A DNA stretch of 64,000 bases from Jackrogersella multiformis (taxonomy: Eukaryota > Ascomycota > Sordariomycetes > Xylariales > Hypoxylaceae). The notes under the pieces are model-generated. The model was not told the origin of the DNA, did no database searches, and saw only the letters and a list, made by a program, of their open reading frames with translations. Below, in pieces: positions 12,647 through 25,090 of this stretch. The translations under genes were made by a program, and so were the position numbers. Positions within the stretch are counted from its first letter, which is position 1. Each line of letters begins with the position of its first letter. Location of the stretch: assembly GCA_902806575.1 (NCBI GenBank), contig CADCXD010000009.1, positions 1,302,001 through 1,366,000 of the forward strand, read 5' to 3'.

Positions 12647-13030
12647 GGCGTCACGGGCGTCTGCAAGGTGAAGAAAAGGGAAATCCATCCGCGATAAAAG
12701 GGTGGGGTTGACGAGAAAAAGAGGTACATAATTATTGGAACGTGCTGTTAGTTCGTTGGACTGCATGGCGTCTCCTCAATTCGCTTGTGACGGTCACTGT
12801 AGAGGGAAGCCAAACGGCCGAAAAGGTTAGAAGAATAATAATTCGTCAATGAGTGTGTGCCGCGTGCTCTGTGCCCTTTTTTCTTCTTTCCAGTTTTCCA
12901 GGTTTGCGAAATGTTGTCCATATGCTTTGGGCATCGACCGGGGGTGTTTGGCCGGGTCGATGCAGGTGTCAGCCTGCATGTCGGATAAAATGCACGAGGG
13001 ATGGGTATATCAGCGCTGTAGTAAAGGGTG

Positions 13031-13117
13031 GTTAATGGCGGTAATGGTGGTAATGGTAGCATGTAATGGTAGTAATGGTGCCTAGTAATGGTAGTAATGG
13101 TAGTAATGGTAGTAATG
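13031..13117. repeat. GTAATGGTA minisatellite
   Basis: Imperfect then perfect tandem copies of a 9-nt GTAATGGTA unit, interrupted around 13055-13085. It lies about 400 bp from the 12537-12646 arrays. Confidence 0.85.
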
Positions 13118-16100
13118 CGTGGTGATCCCGCTGAGATGGGTTCGTTGGGAACCAGTCGTAGTAATTATTGTCTCCCGGCATCAGGGGAATGGGAGAGACA
13201 CGGGGTAGAAACACGCGAGATGGATGAATGGGTAAGAGATGACGATGAAACCCTCTTCCCGTCTTCCTTCATATCCGGATTTAAGAAGAAATCGAAAGGT
13301 GTTCGAGTGAAGGTTACCTATGTACCTAGGTACCTTAAAGAGATAGGTCTTTTAAATACCGTATTTATTAATGTTCCTAGGTACACCAGGAATGTACCTA
13401 CCTAGGTACCTAGGTACAGTCTAGTGCACACTAGAGGTAGGCGGGTATTCTATGTTAGTTGAGGTTACACGATCTTCGAATCAATCTATGCGGAAAGCAC
13501 AATACGACTCTATCTTACCCATGCCTACCTAGGTACCTAGGTAGGTAGATAATAGTTACTACCTTAATACTGTAAGTAAATGTGTATCCTTCTGTGGATT
13601 CGGTATGTATCACAAACGCCGAAGTTTGACAGCTAATGGACAGGCAAGCGCGCGCAGTTCGAGGTAAGCGAGGCAAGTTCGACAAGATCCGACATGCGGG
13701 ACCCCCCCCTCCCCTCCCCTCCCCGGAGGTCAATATGGATATATGGATATATGTATGTATATATGCATGTAAAAAGGTATGGGATCTACAAAATCTGGGC
13801 TGGGTACCCTAGGTAGTCCACCTGGAAGAGATAGATAGGTACGATTGCATAGTAGTTTACAATTCTTGGCATGTAGTATTGCGTACCTAGGGTAGGAAGT
13901 TTGATAAACTGATTTTGGTAAGAGGCATGGGATTTGGGGTCAAATAAATCGACCAGCTGCAAATATTCGGGCCAAATCTCACCGCCGCTTCCCCACGCTT
14001 CTTTTGCGTAGGGTCGGCTCAGCATCATTGTCGTCATCATCATGAACATTGTCGTAGGTATGGTCTATTTTGTACGACGTCTCTCCATGTGGTATCCACG
14101 TACTTCTATGCCGCCTTAGAGACAACATAGTCGGTTATCAGAGGGAAATAAAATATCAATGTGTGGCGCTACAGCTTCGCGTGACTAAAATGGTCACTGC
14201 TATAGGTCGGACGTCTACTATGCGCTTGCAGCCGGCTTTTCTTCATGATACACATATGTACCGCTCTCAAATTCCCATTGATTCAACCTGCAAAATGTAT
14301 GTAGTTGAGTATGATATGGTCATGGGAAACATTGCCGAGGCCCATTGATGAATAATGCCGACAGGAATCCTACAGCCTAGGGAGATTCTAATGGGTTTGA
14401 CTTTACTGAGGAGTTTCGATCCAATTAAAACGGCCACGAAAGTTAGGAACCACATCATATTGAGTACTATTGGAGGCTTCATCCTAAAGAGGGTTTAAGA
14501 TTCGAGAACCCGCTGTGAAGGATTGGGCTGACTAGTATTCTGCCAAGTCGCTCGAGCCTTTTATTTTATTTTTTTAAGGCAACTGACCCGCCGTACACGT
14601 TCTTACTAGTATTGAGATAGGCATAGTGCAGTACCTTTTTTTTTTTAACTGTCGCAGACATCGCCGGTCTGCATTGCCGGCAGTGCAAATACATCAGCCT
14701 CGACTTTGCATTTAATATAGCATGTCGGAGAAACTCCCTCGTACCTTGCAAGGCACAGGGCTATTCCTTGCCCAAATCACTGACGCAGATCGAGATTAGG
14801 TAGACTTGTAAGCGAGTTTGCTTTGAATACATACCTACATAGTAACATCCATAACAGTAAACCGTTAGACGACAATAACATAACCATAGTATAACCCTGT
14901 TCGACTCCTTAGGATGCCAGCGATGCGACGTTCGTCCGGGCTAGTTTCATAAGAATTTGTTGATCAATGAGTCTAGAACCGTAATGATAGAGGGTTATTC
15001 TATAGCCACGACATGCATCCCCGGCTCTCGGGTTGTGTATAGTATGTTTTATATGGACTACAATACGACGCAACGTCGGCTTTATTCTTTAGTAGGGTGT
15101 GAAGCGTCAATTTCCCGAGAAGTTCGGAGGCCGACACGAAGACTAGTGTATATATCGACAGATTATCTGCAGTTTTCCCTGCTTTAACGAGTTCTGTCAG
15201 CTCTGCAAGAATACGCCGAGCGACTTCGGTTATACTCGTGCCAACCAGTAAGATCAGATAGACGAGCTTTCGATGTGAAATAGGTGGTGATGGTGTGTAA
15301 GCGTTAGCCTGTCAACTGACTCCGTCCTTACGTACGGAGTAGTTCATGTAGGCATTATCGCATCAGGGGGCTTGACTAGCTTGTGATAATGGTGATGGGA
15401 TGTTCAGCATGACAAGTCTTCGACAAGAGGGGTTTTTTTCTGTTGGAACCGTACTCGGAACAATGGTCTTCTTGGCTATTGGTCTCCCTTGCTTCCCTTG
15501 TCCTGGAAAGAGGAGGGGTTCATATGCCTCTAATAGTAAGTAACGAGGAGTAAAGACAGGGGGTTGAGTAGGTGGTTGTTTGTACAATACTCGAGTCGAA
15601 TATTCCTAACTCATTACCATCACTAATTATTTGATCTAACCCCAAAAACCTAAAACGACGAACTAAATCCGAGATCTTCGTAGTATTTCTGCATTTTGTG
15701 CTGACGTTTCCCTAGGGGCAGCCCAGATACCATTCTATGAGGTATATAGGCCGGAAGATCATTTGCCTACTAGGTAGGGGAAAAATGGGAAGAGGGACCA
15801 ACAAAGAGGAGAATCACGTACACTAGAACGTATCCACCGGAGTCGGCAACGATTCGGGGCCAGCAAACACTTGCTAAGTCAACTAGAGATTAGTAAAAAC
15901 GGGGATCAATTTGCGGGAGCGGCTCGCTGCATGCATACTCAGTCACGTGAACACGGCTCGAGTATCCCTTGATTGGCTTGAGGTCTTCGCCATCCAATTA
16001 GTTCTTTACCGGTTGCAAGCTCGGGTGAGCCTAACGTGAGTTACCACCAAGCCCGAGAGTCTGGGACCATCTTGCTTTGGTCTCCGGACCATCCTGCAAC

Positions 16101-16840
16101 GCCCAATTGTCGGTGTGCTTACTTGTGCTTCGAGCGCGGTCCACTGCAGTTAGCCGGCCCAAAGGGATTCCGTTCTCTTCTTCTTGGCGCCCGCGGCCCG
16201 CCCGCCTAATTGCATCCTGTCAGAATTGCGGTCTGGATCCAATAATATGTGCCATCCCACGTTATTGGATACCACTATAGCTGTTATAAAAAAATAAAAT
16301 AAAAATAAAAATAAAAAGAGCCTAATCGACTCTGGCTTTACTGAGGGCCTAAGGCGAGGCAGAGTGACAACGATACGTGGCAATCGTCATGTGGTTATCC
16401 GACTACCTAGTTTCTGTTGCCCAGGTGTTGTAAGTTGTAACTATGCGTAGGTACCTAGGTACGTAGGTAGTGATGATGGCCCCGGGTTGGAGATGGGAGA
16501 AGCCGGATATAAAGTTAGGTACTCTTATTACGCGTTATCATTTATCAACACGGAATTTCCCACTGGTTGATAGCACTCTGGAGTCTCTGCTACTACGTGG
16601 ATTTTATCACATACCTGTGAGTAGCACTTCATATCAAAAAGATAACTCGGGCATATAACATATATGTAACTAAATAGTAAACCAAATTCGATTATCCCAA
16701 ATAGCGTGTCATACATATCTGAGGCGGCGTTAGAGGTTACTGCCAAGGTAACAGGTGAGATATGCAACCGTCAACTTCCGGGTTCGGTAGCGGACATCGG
16801 CTTATAAAAAATGGTGAAGCCTGGAATTGCTGTTGATCAA
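13118..16840. other. Gene-poor stretch, part 2
   Basis: No gene recognised. Positions 13315-13440 and 13525-13550 carry dense clusters of the ACCTAGGT palindrome, including head-to-tail CCTAGGTACCTAGGTA. A poly-C/CCCCTCCCCT tract sits at about 13698-13725 and an A/T homopolymer-like AAAATAAAAAT tract at 16285-16318. Open frames are short, with composition matching the background. Confidence 0.5.
13318..13550. repeat. Cluster of ACCTAGGT palindromes
   Basis: Copies at about 13322, 13376, 13399, 13407, 13527 and 13535, several overlapping as CCTAGGTACCTAGG. It is the densest cluster of this motif noticed in the window. Confidence 0.8.
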
Positions 16841-16849
16841 TAACAAATG

Positions 16850-17230
16850 TACTAAGGGTTCAGTCGACGTTAGCACTTATTCCATAACAACTTTCTTCAT
16901 CTTATTAAGTTAAACTTAAACATTATTACCATGTTTTAATATGCTAATATATTCAAAGTCTCGCTATGTAATTTATAAGCTCGGGGTTTTATTGATTTAG
17001 TTTTTTACATTATATTGATTTTCTTAGCCACATTTTAAATAACCGATATTAAGTTTTCGTTATTTTATGTCGAAGATTTATTAACAATAAATAATAAGCA
17101 AAGTAAACTTATTTAAGTAATAAATAATTATTATGTTAATATAATTCCCATCTTTAATAAATTCTCATTACTTCAATTTGAACTCGACTATTTATGTTTC
17201 TTATGATATTAAATATAGAACATGGTGTTA
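16850..17230. other. AT-rich, RIP-like block
   Basis: A stretch dominated by A/T with abundant TA, TTAA and ATAATAA, very few CA/TG-rich coding-like segments and no open frame of note. Such blocks are what repeat-induced point mutation leaves behind in Pezizomycotina. The source element cannot be recognised by eye. Edges are approximate; GC content recovers by about 17240. Confidence 0.45.
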
Positions 17231-20200
17231 TTGAACGAAGGCTAGAGCAGTAGCTGTTTCTTAATTTCGATAGGAGAAAGAAGTAACATGAGCGCACGAA
17301 GCGCACGAAGTTAACATCGCGAAGATTACAAGTCTCGGTATATTCTTGTGCATTTAGGCATATGACCAATATGCAAGTCGATATGAACTATTTTCAATAT
17401 ATAAGCAAAGCATTTGACTATTTAAGAAGCTGTCGCTAAACTTAAGGATAGGGGCCTCGGGTTCAGGAGATTAGGCGCCATACCAACGGGACAACGCTAA
17501 ATACAATGCTACGTACCAAGCCCTTCCAAATGTCCGTCTTGCGTGCCTAGTAGAACAACTATTTACTTTCCTGGAAAGTTTTCTTGCTACTAAGTGACTT
17601 TTGGTCCCTAGAAAATTGTGCATGTGTTGCTAGCTTCATTATATATAATGATGCTTTAACTTTAGGTATGATGAAAAGGGATGAAGTTACTCTTCGTAAG
17701 AAAAATGACTTAAATTGATGCTACTTGATCCACCAAGGTAAGCATCTACTCCTTTCCAGCCACGACGAAGTTAATTATTTAGGTAGCGTTTGCATTACGA
17801 GCTTCAGGAGGAAACCTAGGCATGCTTTCTGATAGAACTTAACCTAGATAGTTGGTTCGAACACGTTGGGGTTTTCGATGGGCTAAAGTCTGAGGGATAG
17901 GAGTAACAAACTAGAACCTTATGCCTCTTCACTGACGACTACCTACCTAAGGTATTACCATGGAGAACCCCTATTAACAAGACAGCTGAAGCTCTCTTTC
18001 TCTGCGAGTTTTCATGCTGCCCTTGGGTTGAAAAATAGCAAGACGATTCAGCCGTGATCGTAAAAAAGGCGACGGCGTGGGCCTACGGCGATTCGCAATT
18101 TCCGATATGCCCATTATTAGACCTTCCTAGGATCGCCAGCTTGGTAGTTCTCGAATTCCCCCGGGGTCCCTGAAGGTTAGATCTGGGCTGCATGGTTCCG
18201 GAAGAGGCAAGCAACCCACAATTACAGTGACCCTAAACGTATGTATACACTAGGTACACTACATGCGCGGATATCTCCAGTTTACAATGAGCAGCTGAAG
18301 GACAAATATGGAAGGTCTCTAAATAAGCGTCGACCGTATATTTCCAGGTGAGAGGTTCAGGGTTGTCTGTTAATTGTATTCCCTCTAGTTCCCGCTTCGT
18401 TAAAGTTTAAGCAAAATGCTCCAGATTAGGTAGTTCATATAATATTAGCGTAGATGATAATGAAAAACCCCAGGCCAATCTTGATGGCGAATTCACTATG
18501 AAATCATTCCTTGAAATACCCAAGGATCATGTGAGGCAAGTAGTTTTTGGTCACTAGTAGCTTTCATGTGTTTCACCGGAAGCAACTCGGATTTTTTTTT
18601 GTAGGTTGTCGAGGGGGTGATCAGAACATTGGTGTTTGGTGTGCTGTTGTTCGACCTTGTGGAGTCACCAACATATGGATTATCCCAATCTAGGTACCTC
18701 TTTCGCTTGTTACTTCTTATGCTCGCTTTCTATTCATGTGAGTTCCAATTTATATTCACTTATCGATCTACTTCTACTTGTATGAATGATGGTGTGATCA
18801 AGATACCTATTGACCCCTTTTTAGCTTTGGGTGTTTAAGCAAACATACATACTAGATAGGTAGGTAGATATTGTCAAAGCTACGATGGCAACCTATACAC
18901 GTTCGGCAATACCTACCTACTGGTTACATAGATTGTCATATGGCTACGTCAAGGACCATTTATATAATGAATTGCCAACTCATTATGCTTTTATATTGGT
19001 ATACAAGAAGAATCTTCGTGTCTTCGCATCTTGGTGTAACCTGAACGTATACGTTGGGGGTACGAATGAGCTGGTGGCTTCAAATTATGCAGGCAAACAT
19101 CAAGTAGATAGGTACCTACCTAGGTATGCATCGGGGTTTTGTCGTGCGAGTTTTATTCGATGCGGCGAATCAACCCAATCTCGTACCTAGGGCTGCTAGG
19201 TAAAGTCGGTGTCGTTGATTCTGATTTGCCTCTTAAATCCAGACTGGGTACCTAGGTTGGGTTACAACGTCTGGCACCCTGCAGAAACCCGTGGCGCACT
19301 ATTGTGATCCATCCCATCCCAGCTAGAGGTTCCTGAGCCAAGTTCAACCAACGGCGATGAGTTTTGTGTATGACATGGGGCTCGCATTGAATGGCAACGA
19401 CGCCTCGTCGGGGTTATTCGCTTTGAAGGCCATTAAGATTGAATGAAACGATATAATTGCTGAAACTTATTCTTATTATTACCTACCCTAGGCACCTGCA
19501 CTAGGCACACAGCACATATGTACCCAGATAGTAAGGAAGGGATTCATGTAATTGCCGAGAGATACCTTATGTACTTTACATGAGATACTTTCACACGAGA
19601 TTAGGTACGTTACATACCTATGTACATACCCTAGGTACCTAGTTGTAAATAAGTAGCTCCGATGGTACATCGTATATCTAGCCTAGGGTAAAAAGCTAAT
19701 AATAATACCTACCTAGGGTAGGCCTAGGTAGGTACTACAATCAGAGTTTTGCTATAGCCGAGAGATCGGATTGCGCTATCCACGTGCTTAAGAGAAGAAT
19801 AACAGGCATGTGTAAAAGATAAAATCTGGGTACTTCATTACTTACCTAGGTAATCAGGTATGCCTACTTAATAGTAGTGTTATAAAATAACTTCTCCACC
19901 ATCTCGTCATTGGTGGTGAAATAAGCGCTACCTTCTTCCTAAGAATAATAAGCGGGCTATTCGGGTTTCACAAACCTAGACAAGCTGGAAGATAGTGTAC
20001 ATAGAAGTACCAGTATTAGTACCTACCCACCTAAGGTATGTAGGTACCTTAAATGGGAGGCATAGAGTGTTGCAACTACTATTAAAGCCGAATGTACTGA
20101 GTACCTAGGTACACGGTACACGACTGCAGATACGGCATAGAGGTGGATCTGCGGGTCTAAATTCCAACGAACATGGATCTGCACGGATGGATGGGAGCGG

Positions 20201-21954
20201 ATATGTACGAAGGGCGGGAAGAGCCTAAAAGGTGGCGGATGCATATGGATGACCAATGCGTCACTTCCAAGTCAAAAGACACCGGGTTATCGATACGGTA
20301 AGCCGAGGGTGCGAAACGAATGTATGAAACGGAAAGTACGAGAGAGCTCGTATCATGACAGCGACGGTGATGATGACGATGACGATAACTGCTTAAGCTG
20401 ACTATGACTCGATCCACGCCCGATTCCCAATAAAATTTTAAACAAACTTAAAATATTAAATAAAATAAAATAATAAGGTGCAACGAATCGGGCCGCGTTC
20501 ACAGCATGTTGATTGATCACACCTATTATAATCCAATAATTCCCCTGCCAAGAAATTGAAAGGCCGATGGAACTAAGGTATTCCAACAGTCCAACAGGAA
20601 TCGTGACCTCTCTCTTTTCTCGCTATCGGGGCTGCTCCTCCTCCTCCCACACCCAAAGCGGCCCCGCGCCTGGCGTCGGCTCTGCTCTGTTAGGGGAACG
20701 ACCGGTCCGCATATTCACAGATGGAGGGAAGCCGTCTGTAACATGCGATTGGTCGACGCCTCGTCACCCGTCAGAAACTTCTCTGACTCAGGGACCGAAC
20801 CGGTTAGCAAAATCCGTCTCGGGGCCCGAGTATCTACCTAAGAATGCAGAATGCGCGATGCATCACGACTTAGCGAAGTCTTGATCGTGATGCGAATGTG
20901 CCAAAATCTAGAAATGTGCATAGAAAGGATCGGTGGCTTCCGTTGCGTCGCGGATATGCAAGGTAGTGCTACATCGTTGTATAGTGACATTCGGCCTCAT
21001 GGGTAAGGATAACTTCCAAGGTTGCTGTAGAGAGGTGTGGTGAGGGAGGGGCGAGAGTCGAATTCTCAACGGTGAGAGGTGTGGACGGGTAGTACTACAT
21101 GCATCATATGCACATCCATCACCGACCACACCCTCCTTTAGCATGTACATAGTAGCACCAACGAGGACGGGAGGATTTACCCTCACCAGGACAATGCAGC
21201 GCAATATCCGGCTCAAAGGCAGGGGCAGCGCGTCATATATTGCGCGGCGGCGGCTCTTATGTATACCTACCTAGGTACCTAAGTACACTAGGTAACTAGT
21301 AAATATGGAAGACCTTTAGATCTGTTATAGGGTTGTCGACTATCGAGCGAAGGTTTTGATGTCAGGTAGGTACCTAAAGATGATGATGATGATCACCGCA
21401 ATCGCATGAGATTTCCATCATCGTCATTTACTACGGTTGCAGGCCCAGAGTAACACCAGATGAGGGCTGCTGCGAACTGTTAATACATCGAAAAAAAAAA
21501 AAAAACGCAATCAGATGCGTACCTAATGTAGGATTTTCCTTGTGAGCGCGTGAGCCCTGTCCCTTGCTGCTTTGGCAGCTTCGTTCCCATGCTTCCCACG
21601 CTTGCCACGCTTTTTTTGGAGACTTAGGCTACCTGGCCCCTTGCTCCCTTGCCCGCATTACCGCTACGCCCTGGGATCCCCCCTGCTTCGGTTTAACCAG
21701 ATTCGATGTTTCGAAAGCTTAGATGGGACCAATGAAATCTATCGGTTTGGCTCAACCATTACCAAACGGAGGGATTAGGAAACGGACCTGGAAATCCAAA
21801 TTGCCTGACACAGCTTAGCGCCGGGCGATCAGCATAATCAATGTAACGCAGTAATGGAGCGGGGACGGCTGAAGCTCTACTATGTACCTAGGTACATATG
21901 AAAGGAGCTAATGGCGACCCGACTACGGGAGGATCTACCATTACTTACAGTAAG

Positions 21955-21981
21955 TACCTTATAAGGTACCTTATAAGGTAC
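21955..21981. repeat. Palindromic direct repeat
   Basis: Two adjacent copies of the self-complementary unit ACCTTATAAGGT; each copy can pair with itself or its neighbour. Possibly an extended form of the dispersed palindrome. Confidence 0.7.
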
Positions 21982-24819
21982 GTAAGGCATAGGTACGATA
22001 TATTGACTCCCAAAGTGACTGCAGCTCCGCTCATCTCATGTAATCCTATATAATGCACATGGTGATACCGAGTCACGAACAACCCCCGACATCTGGCATG
22101 AAAAAGGAACTTTGTATTTGGAGTTAAGCTAACCATCTGATTTCATGCCTTCTCCGTCAGACCTGCGTATTACCTATTATACTTGTGCAAATTTGCCTCA
22201 TCCATCTCTTATTATTTAATGCCTCTCCTATGTCTACCTACCTGTGTCTACCTACTTTGGTAGGCATCCAGAGCCTAGAACTCGCTAGATCATTTCCGAT
22301 GAACCTTGTAGACCCTCTACATCATCTAGTGTAGATACCTACACAGGTAGGTAATGCTATTAGGTATGCATAACATAGCAACATCTCAATTGCCCTCTTT
22401 TTTCCCCCATCCCCTTGCTTATTCACGCCTCCGGCGAACCCGCCCGTCCGGGTCTCGGGTCTCGTTATTCCCCGTAGGGCCCATGTTAAGCAAGTGCAAG
22501 ATACCCATCCATCTATGGGGTACTTCTAATGAACATACTTACTTGCAGAAATGATCTATCTTAATGCTACATATAATACGGAGGGCACGCAATAATATCT
22601 TCCTACCATATAGTCGTCTTATTAAGAGCTTTATATTATTACGTACCTTGATTCGGATTTCTTGGAACATTTCACTCATTGTACCGCCGTATTATTTTCT
22701 AGAACACCATCACAACGTGAAAGAATAGCTAATATTGCATACTCTGAAACATGCCCCATGCCACTATACATATATCATAATAGCAAGTTATTTATACTTG
22801 ATATTTTATTGTTTTATCTCTTAACCGCAGGCATTCAACCACAATGCCGTACTTAATTAATGCTTTTATAACATGGTTTATTAAACCATCAAACCGCAAC
22901 GTCCATCTTACTAACAAATATTTAAAAAAAAACCACCCTAGTAGGTATGTACCTGATAAAGATAATAATAACAACAATAGGGCTGCTACGGTGGGTTCTA
23001 ATGAGATTATCTGCACCCCACAAGAGGGCAAGGCCGAGGCTGACTGTCTGTGCTAATCCACTCGCTGGGGTGCAGCATGGCTAACATACGAGGACCGCAA
23101 CGAAGGTCTCGGGTGTGTGGAGCCCATGCGAGTGACAATTCGAAGGCCTAGACAATCGACTAAATCGTACTGCATAGCCTCCAACAAAAAATTTTAAAGG
23201 GTGTGGTGCAAACTTGCCAACTTATCTTATAAGACAAGGAACACGGGAATATGACGAAAGAACGGGAGGTGCTCCGTTCTCGGTAGTGTTCTCTCATGGA
23301 GATTGTCTACAGCAAAAGATCACGAGGTGGTAATTAAGAAAGCTTATGCAGAATACATACCCACCCTCATCTTGCCTATTGCAGTACAACTCAAGTGACT
23401 TAGCCCGCAATATCAGGCGCAGAAACACATGCAATATACACCATAGACCCCGCCGCTTTCCATCTAGCCTACCATCTAGCCCGTCTAATAAATTATATCC
23501 CACTCCTAGTTTGCATATGGCCTCAGGGGTTTATGATAGTTTGAACGTTGCACGACATCCGCTTGTAGACCTCCCGTACGACGTTCAAGCTTACCGTAGC
23601 AATAGCTAGCGCAAGTACCGCCCGTCAACCGCTTCCGGCTCTCTTCTCAAGTTTTCTTTAAAATCCTTCATCCTGGGAGGGTCGGTATCCCCGGCACGGG
23701 TTTGATATTTTCTACCTTTTAGATTTAAGTCGATATTCGATTGATGTGAGGAATAGACATTATCTGAATAGCTATCTTATCCATATCGTGGCTTATATAT
23801 ATGGGCGGCGGTCGTCTGTGGACCTTATGCATCTCTGAGTTGCACATACACGGATGGAGAGCGACTACTCACACTTCTCGTACAGAAGTTCCAACCGAAT
23901 AAGAGCAATCAATCACGCATCTAAACAATCCATCACTTCCTCTAGGGGCCTGGTTCGTTTATTATACTTAATAGGCAACATTAAACTGCGTAGCGCATCC
24001 CGCAAACGTCAAGGGTCGGCTTGATTTGGCTTGGTTACCGCAACCCCGGTCAGTGGTCCAGGGTGAAATTCCTCGCTGGATCTCTTCGTGTCGCGACTCG
24101 CAAGTACAACTACTTTTCTACAGCAACGGCTCACGCTATTAAGCTGTGTTAGGGTGTCGAGACTAGGTAAAAGACGCAGTTTCATATCACCCGAAATCAC
24201 ATACATCATTTCCTTATTACAGCAAGCCGGGAAGCTGGGTGGTGGTGGTTCGGCGGTATTTATCCATTGACGCCTCTCCAGGAAGACATTGTGCAGTGCA
24301 GTGCAGGCCGTTGATCAGAGTTTCGGGCCACCCCGTCGAGCCACTACGTTGGGATCTATCCGTCCGCCTTGTATTCCGTTACCGCATTCCCGTTCAAGGA
24401 AGACTTAGTGCGAACGGCTGGCGCCTACAAATCCCATGCTTGCACGCATTAGGTTACCAGCACCGTTCTAAGGCCGGCCGGACAGATTAATAGCATAGCA
24501 GGTTATACATAAGTGTCACTCGCGGGTGTCTCTCGAGGGAAAAGCGGCGGTGTGAGAACAAACTGGCGCACGCTAAAGGGCAACCCTTGTCTGCACAAGG
24601 AGGGGAAATAAAAGCTGAGGTGCCCAGAGCCTTGGGTCAAGCCATCGGCATCGTGATTAGCTGACGGGTACCCCGTCATCTGAACCGGAAGGACCTTGCA
24701 CGCTTGCGTTGCGTGCATCAGGTGCCTATTAGCCCCAGCTTGTACAATCCATCCATCCAACGTGACCCCCATGCCCCGAGGGTTAATACGGAAGCAAAGG
24801 ATCCTGGAAGTATTGTATA

Positions 24820-25090
24820 GGTACAAATAGAGGGAGAGAAGGAAAGGAAAGAGAGAGAGAAAAAAAAGCATCCACGCGTACACCACTCATTCCATACTTC
24901 TGGTGTTGTACTACGTACATAGACCTCACCAGTTGGGTTCAAACCGAAAGTCCCGTTGGCTTGATTGGCATCCAGCAGGCAGCCTGAAGCACAAACTCGA
25001 AGGGAGGGTAAAGAAGGGAAAAAATAACAGGGAAAAAAAAGGAAAAGGAAGGAAAAACGAGAAGAAAAAAAGGGAAATAAAGCTGACCGC
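24820..25090. repeat. Purine-rich low-complexity tract
   Basis: GGAAAGGAAAGAGAGAGAGA-like and AAAAAAGGAAAAGG-like runs lie on the plus strand, with a less biased segment between 24870 and 25000. Minus-strand frames across it read as Phe/Leu/Ser-rich artefacts. Confidence 0.7.

Noticed and set aside
12429..12671. 80-codon acidic frame through the minisatellite
   Set aside because: The repeat itself creates the frame; no coding context around it.
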